Translations under genes and position numbers: made by a program | Source of the DNA: Calothrix parasitica NIES-267 | GTDB taxonomy: Bacteria > Cyanobacteriota > Cyanobacteriia > Cyanobacteriales > Nostocaceae | Direction: 5' to 3' | Assembly (NCBI RefSeq): GCF_002368095.1 | Contig: NZ_AP018227.1 | Coordinates: forward strand, 4,737,782 to 4,801,781 | DNA: 64,000 nt | Notes under the pieces: generated by a model | Told to the model about the DNA's origin: nothing | What the model saw: the letters and a program-made list of their open reading frames with translations, nothing else | The model's database searches: none | Shown here: positions 38,369 to 48,524 of the stretch, piece by piece | Position numbering within the stretch: the stretch's first letter is position 1 | Layout of the letters: each line of letters starts with the position of its first letter

Positions 38369-39656
38369 GCCTCGACTATTTTTTATAAGAAAAGCATTTT
38401 TTTAGAAAATACAGCAGATTGCATTTATCATCAATGTAATAGCTTGATTATGGTTGCTTTATCCTATCTTTATAAACGCAAGATATTAGGTTTGTTTTTT
38501 TACTTTGAGATGTTAAATAATTAAGCTTATATTCTTTGGTATAAGTTGAATACTTTAACTGATATATATATATTAAGTAGGATGCTATATATTGATATAT
38601 TATTATATTAAGAAGATGCAATTTATACGCACAAAAATAAAGCAGAGTCAACTGACATAAGGCTATATTCATAAAAACATTACCTGTACTATTACTTACT
38701 TGACAAAAAAAATATTTTATATATACTAATATTTATACTTAGAAAAAATAAAAACCATAAACAGGTGCTTCTAACTGGGATATACCGCGTCTTTATTAAA
38801 GCACGGGATATAAAAGCTAAGTTATTTGTAGTTGAGCTACAATCATAAGCAAACATGAAGGCATAGGTTATTTTTTGGATAGCAGATTGAATTAATTTAG
38901 ATTGTCGTCAACGCTTAATATAAGCATTAATTGATATAGCAAATTGATTACTTTTCTCTTATCTCAAAGTTTGATTTCCAATATGCGTGTTTTAAGATAC
39001 TAAGATAGTCACCTATTTACTTATGTTTTCCTGCTTTAATGATTAAGCAATATAAGTACCTATATTACTAATGCCTTTGAATGATTGAAATTTTGTATTT
39101 CATTGCCAGAGCTAGATTTTAATTAACTTTAATCTTCTTTTTTTGTTTACCTGCAATCAAGGTATGCGATAGATTTTTGATGTTTTTAAAATTTGCACAA
39201 TTTAGTGCAAGCTTTGACAACTTGCTTTTTGGGCGTACTATTCTAGATGATAAATTTATTTACCAGGCTGAAGCAATCTACATTTAATAATGCTTGCGTT
39301 GAATTATGCTACATAAATCTTAATTCAACAGATAAAAGATGCATATTGCAAACACAGAAACTAACCTTGAGCATATCTATATTTGAACGACTGTATTTCT
39401 TCGATTGTGAAAGTCGTTCGTGAGAATTTTACAGATTAAAAATAGAAGCCGACGTGAATGTAAACTAACAGCTTTCTGAAGTGTGACATTAAAAGCTGTT
39501 AGGTGACAATATTCGATTGCTGGTTGAATTATCGACACCTATAGACTTATTTTACGCCCTGAATATGGGTATATTTTGGCGTGCTAAATTTTATTTTTTT
39601 AATAAGGAAAGTGACATTCATTAGTTGATTATTGAATAAACTTACGATGAAAACTT
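38369..39656. other. 1.3-kb A+T-rich leader of the polysaccharide locus
   Basis: The longest gene-free stretch in the window. No coding frame looks real, and there is no recognisable RNA gene or heptamer array. It directly precedes the first wzc-like gene and likely contains the main promoter and control sites of the polysaccharide locus. I could not name any element with confidence. Confidence 0.5.
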
Positions 39657-41873
39657 ATGAATAATACAGAGTATCCGATAGCAGTAGAAATCAAAAGTTC
39701 TGAAGATTTAAATATAGACTTTCAGCAATATTGGTTTGCATTTAAACGTCGATGGTTATCTGCGAGTGTAATTGCGGGTAGTGTTTTTAGTTTGGGCTGT
39801 ATGGGAATTATGCTGCTTTCAAAAACCTATTATTCCGCAGAGGGAAAAATCCTTGTAAAACCTGATGAATCTGCAACTTTAACGGGATTACTGACCGATA
39901 ATAAAAATCAGCTTACTCCTTTAACTCTTCAAGGTAACCCGTTAAAAACAGAAACAGAAATTATTCTTTCTAAACCAGTTATAGATAGAGTAATTAACTC
40001 ACTAAATCTATTGAATCAGAATGATAAGCCAATTTCCGAGAATGACCTTAAAAAGAATCTTCAGGTAGAAGAAATCAAAGGAACCGATATACTAGAAATT
40101 TCTTACAAAAGTAGCAACGCAAAAGTAGCTGCATTTGTAGTAAATGAAATGATGAAGTCCTATATAGAAAATAATAAATCGGTTAACCGTGCTGAAGCCT
40201 TAGCAGCTAAAAAGTTTATTGGTAAGCAGCTACCAGAAACTCAGGAATCAGTCCGTCAAGCAGAGAATGCACTACGCAAATTCAAGGAAACTAATCAACT
40301 AGTAGCCATAGATGATGAAGCGAAATTATCGCTAGAAACTGTGGAAAAGCTCAAAAGTCAAATAGCTGAAGTCGAGGCTAAATTTGCTGAAGTTAATGCT
40401 AAATATGGAGTGTTAATCAATCAGTTAGGAATGGATTCTGAGCAAGCTATTTTGGCAGCAAGATTAAGTCAATCTGAAGCAGTACAGACGACCTTAACTG
40501 ACATTCAAACAACTGAAAAAGAATTAGGAATAGCAAGAATTCGCTTTCAGGATAATAATCCAACAATTCTCAATTTAGAAGATAAAATAACATCGCTAAA
40601 GGCTCAATTGCAGCGGCGTATTAGACAAGAAGTTGGTAATAATCAAGGCATAAGTCAACAATATTTACAGGCGGGTGAATTAGAACTTGGTCTAATAAGC
40701 TTGCTGATCAACTTGCAAGTAGAACAAGTAGGTTTATCGAAGCAAATATCTTCTTTAAAAAATAACTTGTCGCAGTATCAGAGCAGAATTAATACCTTGC
40801 CTAAATTAAAAGAAGAAGAGCGAGAGATACAGCGTAGATTAGAAGCAGCCCAAGCGACTTACGAAACCTTATTAACGAAATTAAAAGAAATAGAAGCAGC
40901 AGGTAATCAAAACATCGTTAATGCCAGAATTATTGAAGAAGCATTAGTACCCAAAAAACCATCTTTGGATACTAAAATTATACTTTTTCTATTAATTAAT
41001 TCGGTTTTTAGTTTCGTACTTTTCATTACATCTATTGCGATTTTAGAGAAATTAGATCCATCAGTGAAAAATGTTAAAAACATTCAAAAAATATTACCGT
41101 ATTCTTTATTAGCAACATTTCCGAATTCCAAAACTAAGCAAAATAGTCGGGAACCAGATTTAGATACGAAAAAGATAGAGATTCCTGTATTGGATAATCC
41201 CACCTCACCTACTAGTGAAGTTTACCGAATATTGCAGGCTAACTTAGATTTTATTGATTCTACTCAAAAATCAAATGTAATTGTAATTTCAAGCTCCGTA
41301 CCTCAAGAAGGTAAATCAACAATTGCAGCAAATTTGGCAGCAGTTTTCGCTGAATCAAAGAAAAAAGTGTTGCTCATAGATGCAGATGTACGCAATCCCA
41401 GTCAACATCATGCTTGGGAATTAACTAATCAAATAGGTTTGAGCAATGCTATTGTTGGTCAAGCTAACCTTTCAACGGCTATCAAAATTATTCAGCCTAA
41501 TTTACATATTCTTACATCTGGAGTTACACCTCCGAATCCTGTTACATTGCTCAAGTCTCAAGCAATGATTAATTTAATCAAGCAAGCATCTGAAAATTAC
41601 GATTATGTTGTCATTGACGCACCTCCAATTTTAATGGCTGCTGATGCTTTAATTTTAAGCAAGTTAGCCAACGGTATTTTGATGGTATCTCGTCCCGGAA
41701 TAGTTGACGCTAATAGTCTGGTGAAAACTAAAGATTTGCTCGAAAAATCCGGTCAAAATGTTTTAGGTTTGGTAATTAACGGTGTGATTTTGAAAAATGA
41801 ATCAGACAGTTATTTCCACTTTACGGAAAATTACGCTCCAGAGAATACTAAAAAGGCAGTTGAGTTAAAGTAA
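39657..41873 (+). CDS. Wzc-like polysaccharide co-polymerase / BY-kinase (first copy)
   Basis: An inner-membrane protein of 738 residues that sets chain length and export of exopolysaccharide. The Wzz domain has a first membrane helix near residues 38-58, a long coiled-coil periplasmic part (about 180-420), and a second helix near 440-460. The cytoplasmic tyrosine-kinase domain starts near 510 with EVYRILQANLDF. It carries Walker A SSSVPQEGKST (about 546), Walker A' LLIDADVRNP and Walker B YVVIDAPP. The C-terminus has only two tyrosines (SYFHFTENYAPEN) in place of the longer tyrosine cluster of model kinases. The stop overlaps the next start (TAATG). Confidence 0.9.
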   Translation: MNNTEYPIAVEIKSSEDLNIDFQQYWFAFKRRWLSASVIAGSVFSLGCMGIMLLSKTYYSAEGKILVKPDESATLTGLLTDNKNQLTPLTLQGNPLKTETEIILSKPVIDRVINSLNLLNQNDKPISENDLKKNLQVEEIKGTDILEISYKSSNAKVAAFVVNEMMKSYIENNKSVNRAEALAAKKFIGKQLPETQESVRQAENALRKFKETNQLVAIDDEAKLSLETVEKLKSQIAEVEAKFAEVNAKYGVLINQLGMDSEQAILAARLSQSEAVQTTLTDIQTTEKELGIARIRFQDNNPTILNLEDKITSLKAQLQRRIRQEVGNNQGISQQYLQAGELELGLISLLINLQVEQVGLSKQISSLKNNLSQYQSRINTLPKLKEEEREIQRRLEAAQATYETLLTKLKEIEAAGNQNIVNARIIEEALVPKKPSLDTKIILFLLINSVFSFVLFITSIAILEKLDPSVKNVKNIQKILPYSLLATFPNSKTKQNSREPDLDTKKIEIPVLDNPTSPTSEVYRILQANLDFIDSTQKSNVIVISSSVPQEGKSTIAANLAAVFAESKKKVLLIDADVRNPSQHHAWELTNQIGLSNAIVGQANLSTAIKIIQPNLHILTSGVTPPNPVTLLKSQAMINLIKQASENYDYVVIDAPPILMAADALILSKLANGILMVSRPGIVDANSLVKTKDLLEKSGQNVLGLVINGVILKNESDSYFHFTENYAPENTKKAVELK

Positions 41874-43171
41874 TGCGGGCATTTCAAGAGTTAAGCGAAA
41901 AAATATTTGTTGTCTTATCGCTATTTCTTTTTACGGGTGCAGTCTCCGGACTAATTTCTCCAACTAATCCATTAGATAGTGTTAGACAAACCTTGATTTA
42001 TGTCGGTCATTCTTTAACTTTAATCTTGATTGCAATACTGTGGAAAAAAGTTTTTGCAATTATCATTAAAGAAAAGCTGCTATGGATTTTAATTGGTACT
42101 GTTTGTGCTTCTGTAATTTGGTCTGACATGCCAATGGTGACTCTAGAACGTATTTTACCTTTACTAAGAGTTACTATTTTTGGAATATATTTTGCGGCTA
42201 GATTTACCATCAAAGAGCAGTTGCATTTATTAGCTTGGGCTTTTGGTTTAGCAGCATTATTAAGTTTGATTGTATGCGTTGCTGTTCCCAGTTACGGAGT
42301 GGTAGGTGAGGGATTAATAGTCGGTCAAGAAGAACTTGTCCATTCGGGAGCTTGGCGGGGTATTTACAATCATAAAACTTTTCTCGGTAGTATTATGAGC
42401 CTGGGTAGTCTAATACTTTTATTCTCTGGGTTAGATAAGCTTAAATATCGACATCCTTGGTTAATTTTGTCTGCTTTCATAATATCAACTTTTGTACTTT
42501 TACGCTCGACTACAATTGGCGCTTTACTAATATTTATAATTTCCATTTTTCTGATATTATTTTTCCAAATGGAACGGAAAAGATTCGATTTATTTATTAT
42601 CCTATTTCTAGGCTTTATTCTTGTAGGTTCTTTGGCTGTAACGGTAATAGCAAGCAATGCCGACACTATTTTCAATTCCTTTGGTAAAGATGCAACTATC
42701 AGCGGTCGGACTTTAATTTGGCCTCTTTTAATTAGTAAAATTCAGGAGCGTCCTTGGTTGGGTTATGGGTATAATACTTTTTGGAAAGGTGGCTGGGAAG
42801 GTGAAGTTGCGGATATTTGGCGAGCATTAATAGCAGGTTTTGAGCCACCGCACGCTCACAATGGTTTTTTGGAAATATGTCTTGATATCGGTTTTTTGGG
42901 GTTAGTGATTTTTGTCATTTGGTTTGTATTTTCTTGCTTGCGTTCTTTAGCTTGGCTTCACAAAAATCAAACCATAGAAGGTATTGCCCCAATCATTCTC
43001 CTGATTCATATTTTGCTTTTAAGTTTGACAGAAAGTTACTTTATGCGAGGTAATATTTATTGGTTAATTTACGTGACAATGACTCTTTCAATTTATAGAA
43101 ATACTCAATACAAGCGTTATTTAATTTATCTCGATAAACCATTATCATCTTATTTCTCAAAATCATGTTAA
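41873..43171 (+). CDS. O-antigen ligase/polymerase family protein (Wzy-like, first copy)
   Basis: A polytopic inner-membrane protein of 432 residues with about ten to twelve membrane helices. The Wzy_C-type signature is seen in GRTLIWPLLISKIQERPWLG, the GYGYNTFW stretch and PPHAHNGFLEICLDIGFLG near residues 275-340, where the conserved loop His residues lie. Such proteins join lipid-linked repeat units (polymerase) or transfer glycan to an acceptor (ligase), and the sequence alone does not decide which. Next to a Wzc and a Wzx it is most likely the polymerase. It overlaps the gene before by one base and the gene after by seven. Confidence 0.85.
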   Translation: MRAFQELSEKIFVVLSLFLFTGAVSGLISPTNPLDSVRQTLIYVGHSLTLILIAILWKKVFAIIIKEKLLWILIGTVCASVIWSDMPMVTLERILPLLRVTIFGIYFAARFTIKEQLHLLAWAFGLAALLSLIVCVAVPSYGVVGEGLIVGQEELVHSGAWRGIYNHKTFLGSIMSLGSLILLFSGLDKLKYRHPWLILSAFIISTFVLLRSTTIGALLIFIISIFLILFFQMERKRFDLFIILFLGFILVGSLAVTVIASNADTIFNSFGKDATISGRTLIWPLLISKIQERPWLGYGYNTFWKGGWEGEVADIWRALIAGFEPPHAHNGFLEICLDIGFLGLVIFVIWFVFSCLRSLAWLHKNQTIEGIAPIILLIHILLLSLTESYFMRGNIYWLIYVTMTLSIYRNTQYKRYLIYLDKPLSSYFSKSC

Positions 43172-44430
43172 TCAATAAAGTAAGAGATAAATTTTCCAAT
43201 AGATTTGTTCGTAATGTCGGCTGGTTAAGTGGTGCAGAACTGATAAATCGCATTGGTCGCTTAGTTAATGTAATTTTTCTGGCTCGTTTACTTTCTCCAC
43301 AAGATTATGGATTAGCAGCAATTGTTTTAACTGTGACTGAATTTGCCGATACTTTCACCATGAAATCTGGAGTCAGTTCCAAACTGGTTCAAGCCGATAA
43401 TAAGGATTTCCCAACTCTTTGTAATACAGCTTATTGGATGAATTGGATTTTCAGCGCATTTATGTTTGTATTTCAGTGTGCTGCTGCTTTTCCTATTTCT
43501 TGGTTTTATAAAGAAAGTCAGATAATTTTACCTCTTTGCGTTGTTTCAATCACATATTTAGCTTTACCTTTATTTTCGGTTCAATCGGCAATATTAGTTA
43601 GAGAAAACCGCTTGAAAGTAACAGCATTATGTAATGCTTTGCAGGGTTTAGTTTCTAATATTGCGATGATTATTTTCGCTTTTATGGGTTTAGGTATGTG
43701 GGCTATTGTTTTACCAAGGTTACTAGTTTACCCAATTTGGGTAATCGTTAACCGCAGAAAGTGTTCTTGGCGAAATAAATCGAAGTTTACTCTTTATCGT
43801 TGGCGAGAAATTGCTAGTTTTGCAACAAGTGTTGTTGGTGTCGAATTACTTAATAAGTTAAGGGCAAATCTAGACTATTTATTAGTAGGACGTTTTTTAG
43901 GAATTGAAGCTTTAGGGCTATATTATTTTGCCTTTAATGCTGGAATCGGAACTAGTCTAAATTTGATTAATGCAACGACCTTATCTATATTTCCTTATAT
44001 TTGTGAAGCGAGAAATAATCTTAAGCAGTTAAAGCAAAGATACTTTAGCAGTTTGAAAAGTATCGCATTATTGATAATACCTTTAATTACACTTCAATCT
44101 GCATTAGCACCATTTTACGTACCAGTTATATACGGTCAAAAGTGGGTTGAAGCAGTTCCGATTTTAGTTATTGTTTGTCTTTCTGCCTTTCCTCGTCCTT
44201 TTGCTGATGCTGCATCTATGTTGTTACAAGCAATTGATAAAACTAAAATTAATCTCTACTGGAATTTGATTTTCACCGTATTTTTAGCCGTTTGCTTGCT
44301 TGTAGCTGTGAACTGGGGAATATATTGGGTGGCAATATCCGTACTAATTTCTCATGTAATATGCTTACCTTTATTTTCTATTTGGGCTAGTAAATATGCT
44401 TTTGATAAAGCCTCTGCTTCCACACTGTAA
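43165..44430 (+). CDS. Oligosaccharide flippase (WzxC type, first copy)
   Basis: A MOP-superfamily membrane protein, 421 residues with about twelve helices, that should flip undecaprenol-linked repeat units across the inner membrane. Helical family landmarks are NRIGRLVNVIFLARLLSPQD near residue 28, LVQADNKDFPTLCNTAYWMN near 75, and LLNKLRANLDYLLVGRFLG near 232. The last of these is the typical WzxC stretch. The start overlaps the polymerase stop. It is closely similar along its length to the flippase at 61758-63026. Confidence 0.87.
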   Translation: MLINKVRDKFSNRFVRNVGWLSGAELINRIGRLVNVIFLARLLSPQDYGLAAIVLTVTEFADTFTMKSGVSSKLVQADNKDFPTLCNTAYWMNWIFSAFMFVFQCAAAFPISWFYKESQIILPLCVVSITYLALPLFSVQSAILVRENRLKVTALCNALQGLVSNIAMIIFAFMGLGMWAIVLPRLLVYPIWVIVNRRKCSWRNKSKFTLYRWREIASFATSVVGVELLNKLRANLDYLLVGRFLGIEALGLYYFAFNAGIGTSLNLINATTLSIFPYICEARNNLKQLKQRYFSSLKSIALLIIPLITLQSALAPFYVPVIYGQKWVEAVPILVIVCLSAFPRPFADAASMLLQAIDKTKINLYWNLIFTVFLAVCLLVAVNWGIYWVAISVLISHVICLPLFSIWASKYAFDKASASTL

Positions 44431-44443
44431 TTGGTGAATACTA

Positions 44444-45388
44444 ATGAAACATATTGTGACTGTAACTATAGTTTTACCCGCATACAATGCATCTGAATAT
44501 CTAACAGAAACTATTAATTCTGTACTCAGCCAAACTTATAAAGACTTTGAGTTGCTGGTGATTGATGATGGTTCTACCGATAATACTAGGGATATCGTTG
44601 GTGATTTTTGCCAACGGGATAGTCGAATTAGGCTGATTTCTCAAGAAAATCAGGGTGTGTCAGTTGCTAGGAACAACGGAATCAAAATGGCTCGGGGAGA
44701 GTATATTGCTTTTCTTGATTCCGATGATTTATGGGTACTGAATAAATTAGCAAGACACGTCGAACATTTGCAAGCTAATCCAAACCTTGGTTTAAGTTTT
44801 GCACGGGTTGAATTTGTCACCTTCGATGGTCGGTCTACTGGTAACTACTCAAACCCCCGCATGGTAGACATTTCAGCCAAAGATTTGTATGAAGAAAATG
44901 CTGCGGTGACTCCATCTAACGCCGTGATTAGTCGCACAGCTTTGGAACAAGTAGGAGGTTTCGATGGAGAGTTAAGTGGTGCTGCTGATGCTGAATTATT
45001 TTTAAGACTTAAATGTCATGGCTGGGAAGTTGAAGGTATTAACGAAGTTTTGGTACTCTACCGGACTAGCTTAGGAGGAATGTCTTCGCAGCTTTACAAA
45101 ATGGAAGAGGACTGGAATCGTTTAAGCCAAAAGGCTCAAGTTTATGCACCGGAATTAATTCAGCATCATTATAAACAAGCTAAAGCCATGCTCTTGCGGT
45201 ATTTGGCTAGGAGAACATTACGCTTAGAACTTTCTTCAGAGCTTGGGATTAATTTTATGAATCGTGCTTTGCAATCGCAATGGAAATTAATTCTGAGAGA
45301 ACCCCGAAGGACTATTTTGACAGCGATTGCAGTGTACTGGAAGTTTTTTATTTCAAGTATTTCTAGTCTCAGAGGAAGTAATTCTTAA
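44444..45388 (+). CDS. GT2 family glycosyltransferase (a)
   Basis: A GT-A fold enzyme of 314 residues that adds a sugar from a nucleotide donor to the growing repeat unit. VTIVLPAYNASEYLTETI starts the fold. LLVIDDGSTDNTRDI and the DXD-type metal site AFLDSDDLW near residue 92 follow, and AADAELFLRLKCHGW is the acceptor-side motif. The C-terminal 80 residues are helical and shared with the other GT2 proteins here. Donor and acceptor are not predictable. It lies 13 bases after the flippase gene. Confidence 0.9.
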   Translation: MKHIVTVTIVLPAYNASEYLTETINSVLSQTYKDFELLVIDDGSTDNTRDIVGDFCQRDSRIRLISQENQGVSVARNNGIKMARGEYIAFLDSDDLWVLNKLARHVEHLQANPNLGLSFARVEFVTFDGRSTGNYSNPRMVDISAKDLYEENAAVTPSNAVISRTALEQVGGFDGELSGAADAELFLRLKCHGWEVEGINEVLVLYRTSLGGMSSQLYKMEEDWNRLSQKAQVYAPELIQHHYKQAKAMLLRYLARRTLRLELSSELGINFMNRALQSQWKLILREPRRTILTAIAVYWKFFISSISSLRGSNS

Positions 45389-45476
45389 ATACCGATAATT
45401 CTTACCACAATCAGTATGCAGTCAACCCATTGCTTGCTTTATCAGGGAAAACATAAAACCAATTGAGTGATTGAAA

Positions 45477-46442
45477 ATGAAAAAAGTTTCCGTTATTATC
45501 CCCGTCTACAATGCAGAAAAATATATTGCAGCAACAGTGCAATCTGTTATTTCACAAACTTATGAAAACTTCGAGATTATTATTATTGACGATGGTACTC
45601 CCGATAACAGCGTCAAAATTTGTCAACAGTTCAACGATTCCAGGATTAAAATTGTTCATCAAAAAAACAGAGGACTTCCTGGAGCAAGAAACACTGGTAT
45701 TCGTCACGCTCAAGGAGAGTATTTAGCCTTTTTAGATGCTGATGATATTTGGCTTCCGGAAAAATTAGAGAAACATGTGGAGCATCTGAATAACTCACCG
45801 ACGGTAGGAATTAGCTTCTGTTATTCTGCATTTATTAACGAACAGGGAAACTCTACCGGAATTTGTCAAAAACCGCGCAGACTCTACGATATCACTCCAT
45901 CATACGTACTTTGTCGCAATCCCGTTGGCAACGGTTCGGCTGCTGTAATTAGACGCGAAGTGTTTGGGGATATCAAGTTTCAAGATAATTTATACGGTAT
46001 TTTAGAAGACTTCTATTTCGATGAGCGTTTGCGTCGAGCAGAAGATATCGAATGCTGGCTAAGAATATCAATCAGAACTCATTGGAGACACGAAGGAATT
46101 CCTGAAGTACTAACCTGCTACAGAATTACCACCTCCGGACTTTCTGCAAACGCTCTTACACAGCTAAGAGCATTAGAAGAGGTGGTGGAAATGACTCGTA
46201 GCTATGCACCAGATATAATTGCTCGTTGCGAAAAAGCCGCAAAAGCTTACCATCTACGTTATACAGTGCGTCGTTTAGTTAGTTTGGGTGATGGATTGAC
46301 GGCTGCAAAGTTATTTAATCAAGTTCTAGCCAATCATTGGAGAATTGTTTTAGAAGAACCGATTAAAACTGTTTTAACTGGAACTGCTGCTTATATACTT
46401 TGGCTGCTTTATCCATTCAAAATTGCCATCAAAAATTTATAA
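45477..46442 (+). CDS. GT2 family glycosyltransferase (b)
   Basis: Similar in plan to the preceding protein: KVSVIIPVYNAEKYIAATVQ, IIIIDDGTPDNSV, AFLDADDIWLPEKL as the metal-binding segment, and RRAEDIECWLRISIR on the acceptor side. I use the ATG at 45477. A TTG two codons upstream is less likely. GTPDN replaces the more usual GSTDN and is conservative. The C-terminus has a helical region with a hydrophobic end that may touch the membrane. Confidence 0.9.
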   Translation: MKKVSVIIPVYNAEKYIAATVQSVISQTYENFEIIIIDDGTPDNSVKICQQFNDSRIKIVHQKNRGLPGARNTGIRHAQGEYLAFLDADDIWLPEKLEKHVEHLNNSPTVGISFCYSAFINEQGNSTGICQKPRRLYDITPSYVLCRNPVGNGSAAVIRREVFGDIKFQDNLYGILEDFYFDERLRRAEDIECWLRISIRTHWRHEGIPEVLTCYRITTSGLSANALTQLRALEEVVEMTRSYAPDIIARCEKAAKAYHLRYTVRRLVSLGDGLTAAKLFNQVLANHWRIVLEEPIKTVLTGTAAYILWLLYPFKIAIKNL

Positions 46443-46709
46443 GTTAGTTGGGTTAAATAAATTAGTTTTATGTAAGCTGTTATGTATTTTATCTGTATAC
46501 AAAATACGAGCAAATATCTGTAATTAAGTCAGAATTTGAGCTTATCTTGTTATTACAAATTTAATCACATATCAGCTTCATAAAAGATAAACCATAAAAT
46601 ATTTTTCTCCAATAAATATTGCCAAGAATATCTTAATAATTTTAGGGTGCATTACAACGCTAGTCTAACGCACCGAAACCCTGAGTTAAATAACAATCAA
46701 AGGATAAAA

Positions 46710-47669
46710 ATGAAAGCTTGTTACTTAATCTTGAGTCATAAAAATCCCAAACAAATTTATCGGCTGATTCGCACTATCAAAACTGCAAGTCCTGACTGCT
46801 ATATTATATTAAGTCACGACCCAAGAAACTGTGATATCGATGTATCCCGACTAGAACAAATTCCAGGTATTTACGTACAGTTCGCCACAGCAGATAGAGG
46901 AGATTTTTCTTTAGTAGAGAATTATTTTTCAGCAGTTGATTGGTTAGTAAACAATAATATAGATTTTGATTGGTTAATCAAACTTTCTGCACAAGATTAT
47001 CCTACGCAGCCAATTTCAGAAATAGAATATTCTTTATCAAAAACTCAATACGATGGTTTTATGGAATATTTCAAAGTATTCTCTCCAGAAAGTCATTGGA
47101 GTCTTAAAGAAGGTTCTGGAAGATATTTATATAGATACAAAAAAATTCCTTTCTCTTTGCCAAAATGGCTATTTTCAGTCTTAAAAGCTACTAGAATAGT
47201 TAACAGATTACAAAAATTTTTTAGAATTGATTTTGAATATGGATTGAGGTTTGGGTTAAAGCCAAAATCTATATTTAATTCTAACTTTCAATGCTATGGA
47301 GGCTTGTTTTTTACGATTTTATCTAAAAAATGCATCAACTATCTATACAGCTTTTATCAAAACAATCCTCATATAGTTGAATATTATAAAGAGACTTTAA
47401 TTCCGGAAGAAAGTTTAATTCAAACAATACTTGTCAATAGTAAAAAATTCCAATTTTATAGAGAGTGTAAGCACTACATTGATTTTTCAAATAGCATTCA
47501 CGGACATCCTAAAATCTTAACAGAAAGTGACTATGAAGCAATGACACAACAAAAATATTATTTTGCACGCAAATTTGACCTGGATTCAAATAGCAGAATA
47601 CTTGATATTCTAGACCAAGACTTTGCTAATAAACACAATAAAAAAGTTTCTGAATCCTCGCTTTCCTAA
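46710..47669 (+). CDS. Core-2/I-branching-like glycosyltransferase (GT14, first copy)
   Basis: About 319 residues. The opening MKACYLILSHKNPKQIYRLI, then IKLSAQDYPTQPISEIE and FNSNFQCYGGLFFTILSKKC, fit bacterial members of the beta-1,6-N-acetylglucosaminyltransferase (core-2/I-branching) family. SLIQTILVNSKKF and GHPKILTESDYEAM near the C-terminus are further landmarks. The ATG at 46710 is preferred to a GTG at 46647 because AAAGGA precedes it and the paralogue at 50605 starts at the same point. Within a polysaccharide locus it probably adds a branch sugar. Confidence 0.88.
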   Translation: MKACYLILSHKNPKQIYRLIRTIKTASPDCYIILSHDPRNCDIDVSRLEQIPGIYVQFATADRGDFSLVENYFSAVDWLVNNNIDFDWLIKLSAQDYPTQPISEIEYSLSKTQYDGFMEYFKVFSPESHWSLKEGSGRYLYRYKKIPFSLPKWLFSVLKATRIVNRLQKFFRIDFEYGLRFGLKPKSIFNSNFQCYGGLFFTILSKKCINYLYSFYQNNPHIVEYYKETLIPEESLIQTILVNSKKFQFYRECKHYIDFSNSIHGHPKILTESDYEAMTQQKYYFARKFDLDSNSRILDILDQDFANKHNKKVSESSLS

Positions 47670-47708
47670 TTAAACCAATATCGTTGTTAATCATAATCAA
47701 AAAATATC

Positions 47709-48524
47709 ATGAAACAAGTAAAAATATTTAACTTAGGCATTCACAATCTCACAATGACAGAGCTTTTAGATAAGCTCAAATATGGTGGTGTTGTATTTAC
47801 GCCAAATTTAGACCATTTAATGAAATTGCAGAAAAATTATCAGTTTTATCGGACTTATCAACAAGCAGATTATGTAGTTTGTGATAGTAAAATACTCATG
47901 TACGCATCTAAATTCTTAGGTACTCCTATTCAAGAGAAAATATCTGGCTCAGATTTGTTCCCAGCTTTTTATAATTATTTTAAGCATGATGATAAAACTA
48001 AAATATTTTTGTTGGGTGGTATGGGAGAAACAGCTAAAATTGCTCAAACTAAAATTAATTCAAAAGTTGGTAGAGATATAATTGTCGAAACTTATTCACC
48101 ACCTTTTGGATTTGAACATGATGAGCAAGAATGTCGAAAAATTATTAAATTAATTAATGATTCGGGAGCAAATGTTTTAGCGATTGGTGTTGGAGCCCCT
48201 AAACAAGAATTATGGCTTTATAAATTTAAAAGTAAATTAAAAAATGTCAAGACTTTCCTTGCTATTGGAGCAACAATCAATTTCGAGGCCGGTCATACTA
48301 AACGTTCTCCAAAATGGATGAGTGAAATCGGTTTAGAATGGTTGTATAGACTTTTGTGCGAACCTCAACGTCTTTGGAAAAGATATTTACTTGATGATAT
48401 ACCTTTCTTCTGGTTAGTTTTGATGCAAAAGCTGAGACTTTATAAAAATCCTTGGTCGCAAAGTTGGAAATATCAAATGAAGTCTAGTCCGAGTCAGCTA
48501 AAGAATCGTAAAACTGAAGTTTAG
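47709..48524 (+). CDS. WecG/TagA/CpsF family glycosyltransferase (GT26, first copy)
   Basis: A 271-residue transferase of the kind that adds N-acetylmannosaminuronate, N-acetylmannosamine or glucose to a lipid-linked acceptor. Landmarks are VVFTPNLDHLMKLQKNYQF near residue 28, the catalytic-region YVVCDSKILMYASKFLG with SGSDLFP, AIGVGAPKQELWLYKF near 165, and the C-terminal EIGLEWLYRLLCEPQRLWKR, which in the family helps membrane contact. It ends the first operon-like block, and an 867-base gap follows. Confidence 0.9.
   Translation: MKQVKIFNLGIHNLTMTELLDKLKYGGVVFTPNLDHLMKLQKNYQFYRTYQQADYVVCDSKILMYASKFLGTPIQEKISGSDLFPAFYNYFKHDDKTKIFLLGGMGETAKIAQTKINSKVGRDIIVETYSPPFGFEHDEQECRKIIKLINDSGANVLAIGVGAPKQELWLYKFKSKLKNVKTFLAIGATINFEAGHTKRSPKWMSEIGLEWLYRLLCEPQRLWKRYLLDDIPFFWLVLMQKLRLYKNPWSQSWKYQMKSSPSQLKNRKTEV

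Noticed and set aside
38448-38672. 74-codon minus-strand open frame
   Set aside because: Composition is dominated by A+T-rich codons (Tyr, Ile, Lys, Leu), with no start signal and no family resemblance.
46647-46709. Upstream GTG start for the first GT14 gene
   Set aside because: The paralogue at 50605 starts at the position matching ATG 46710, and AAAGGA precedes that ATG.
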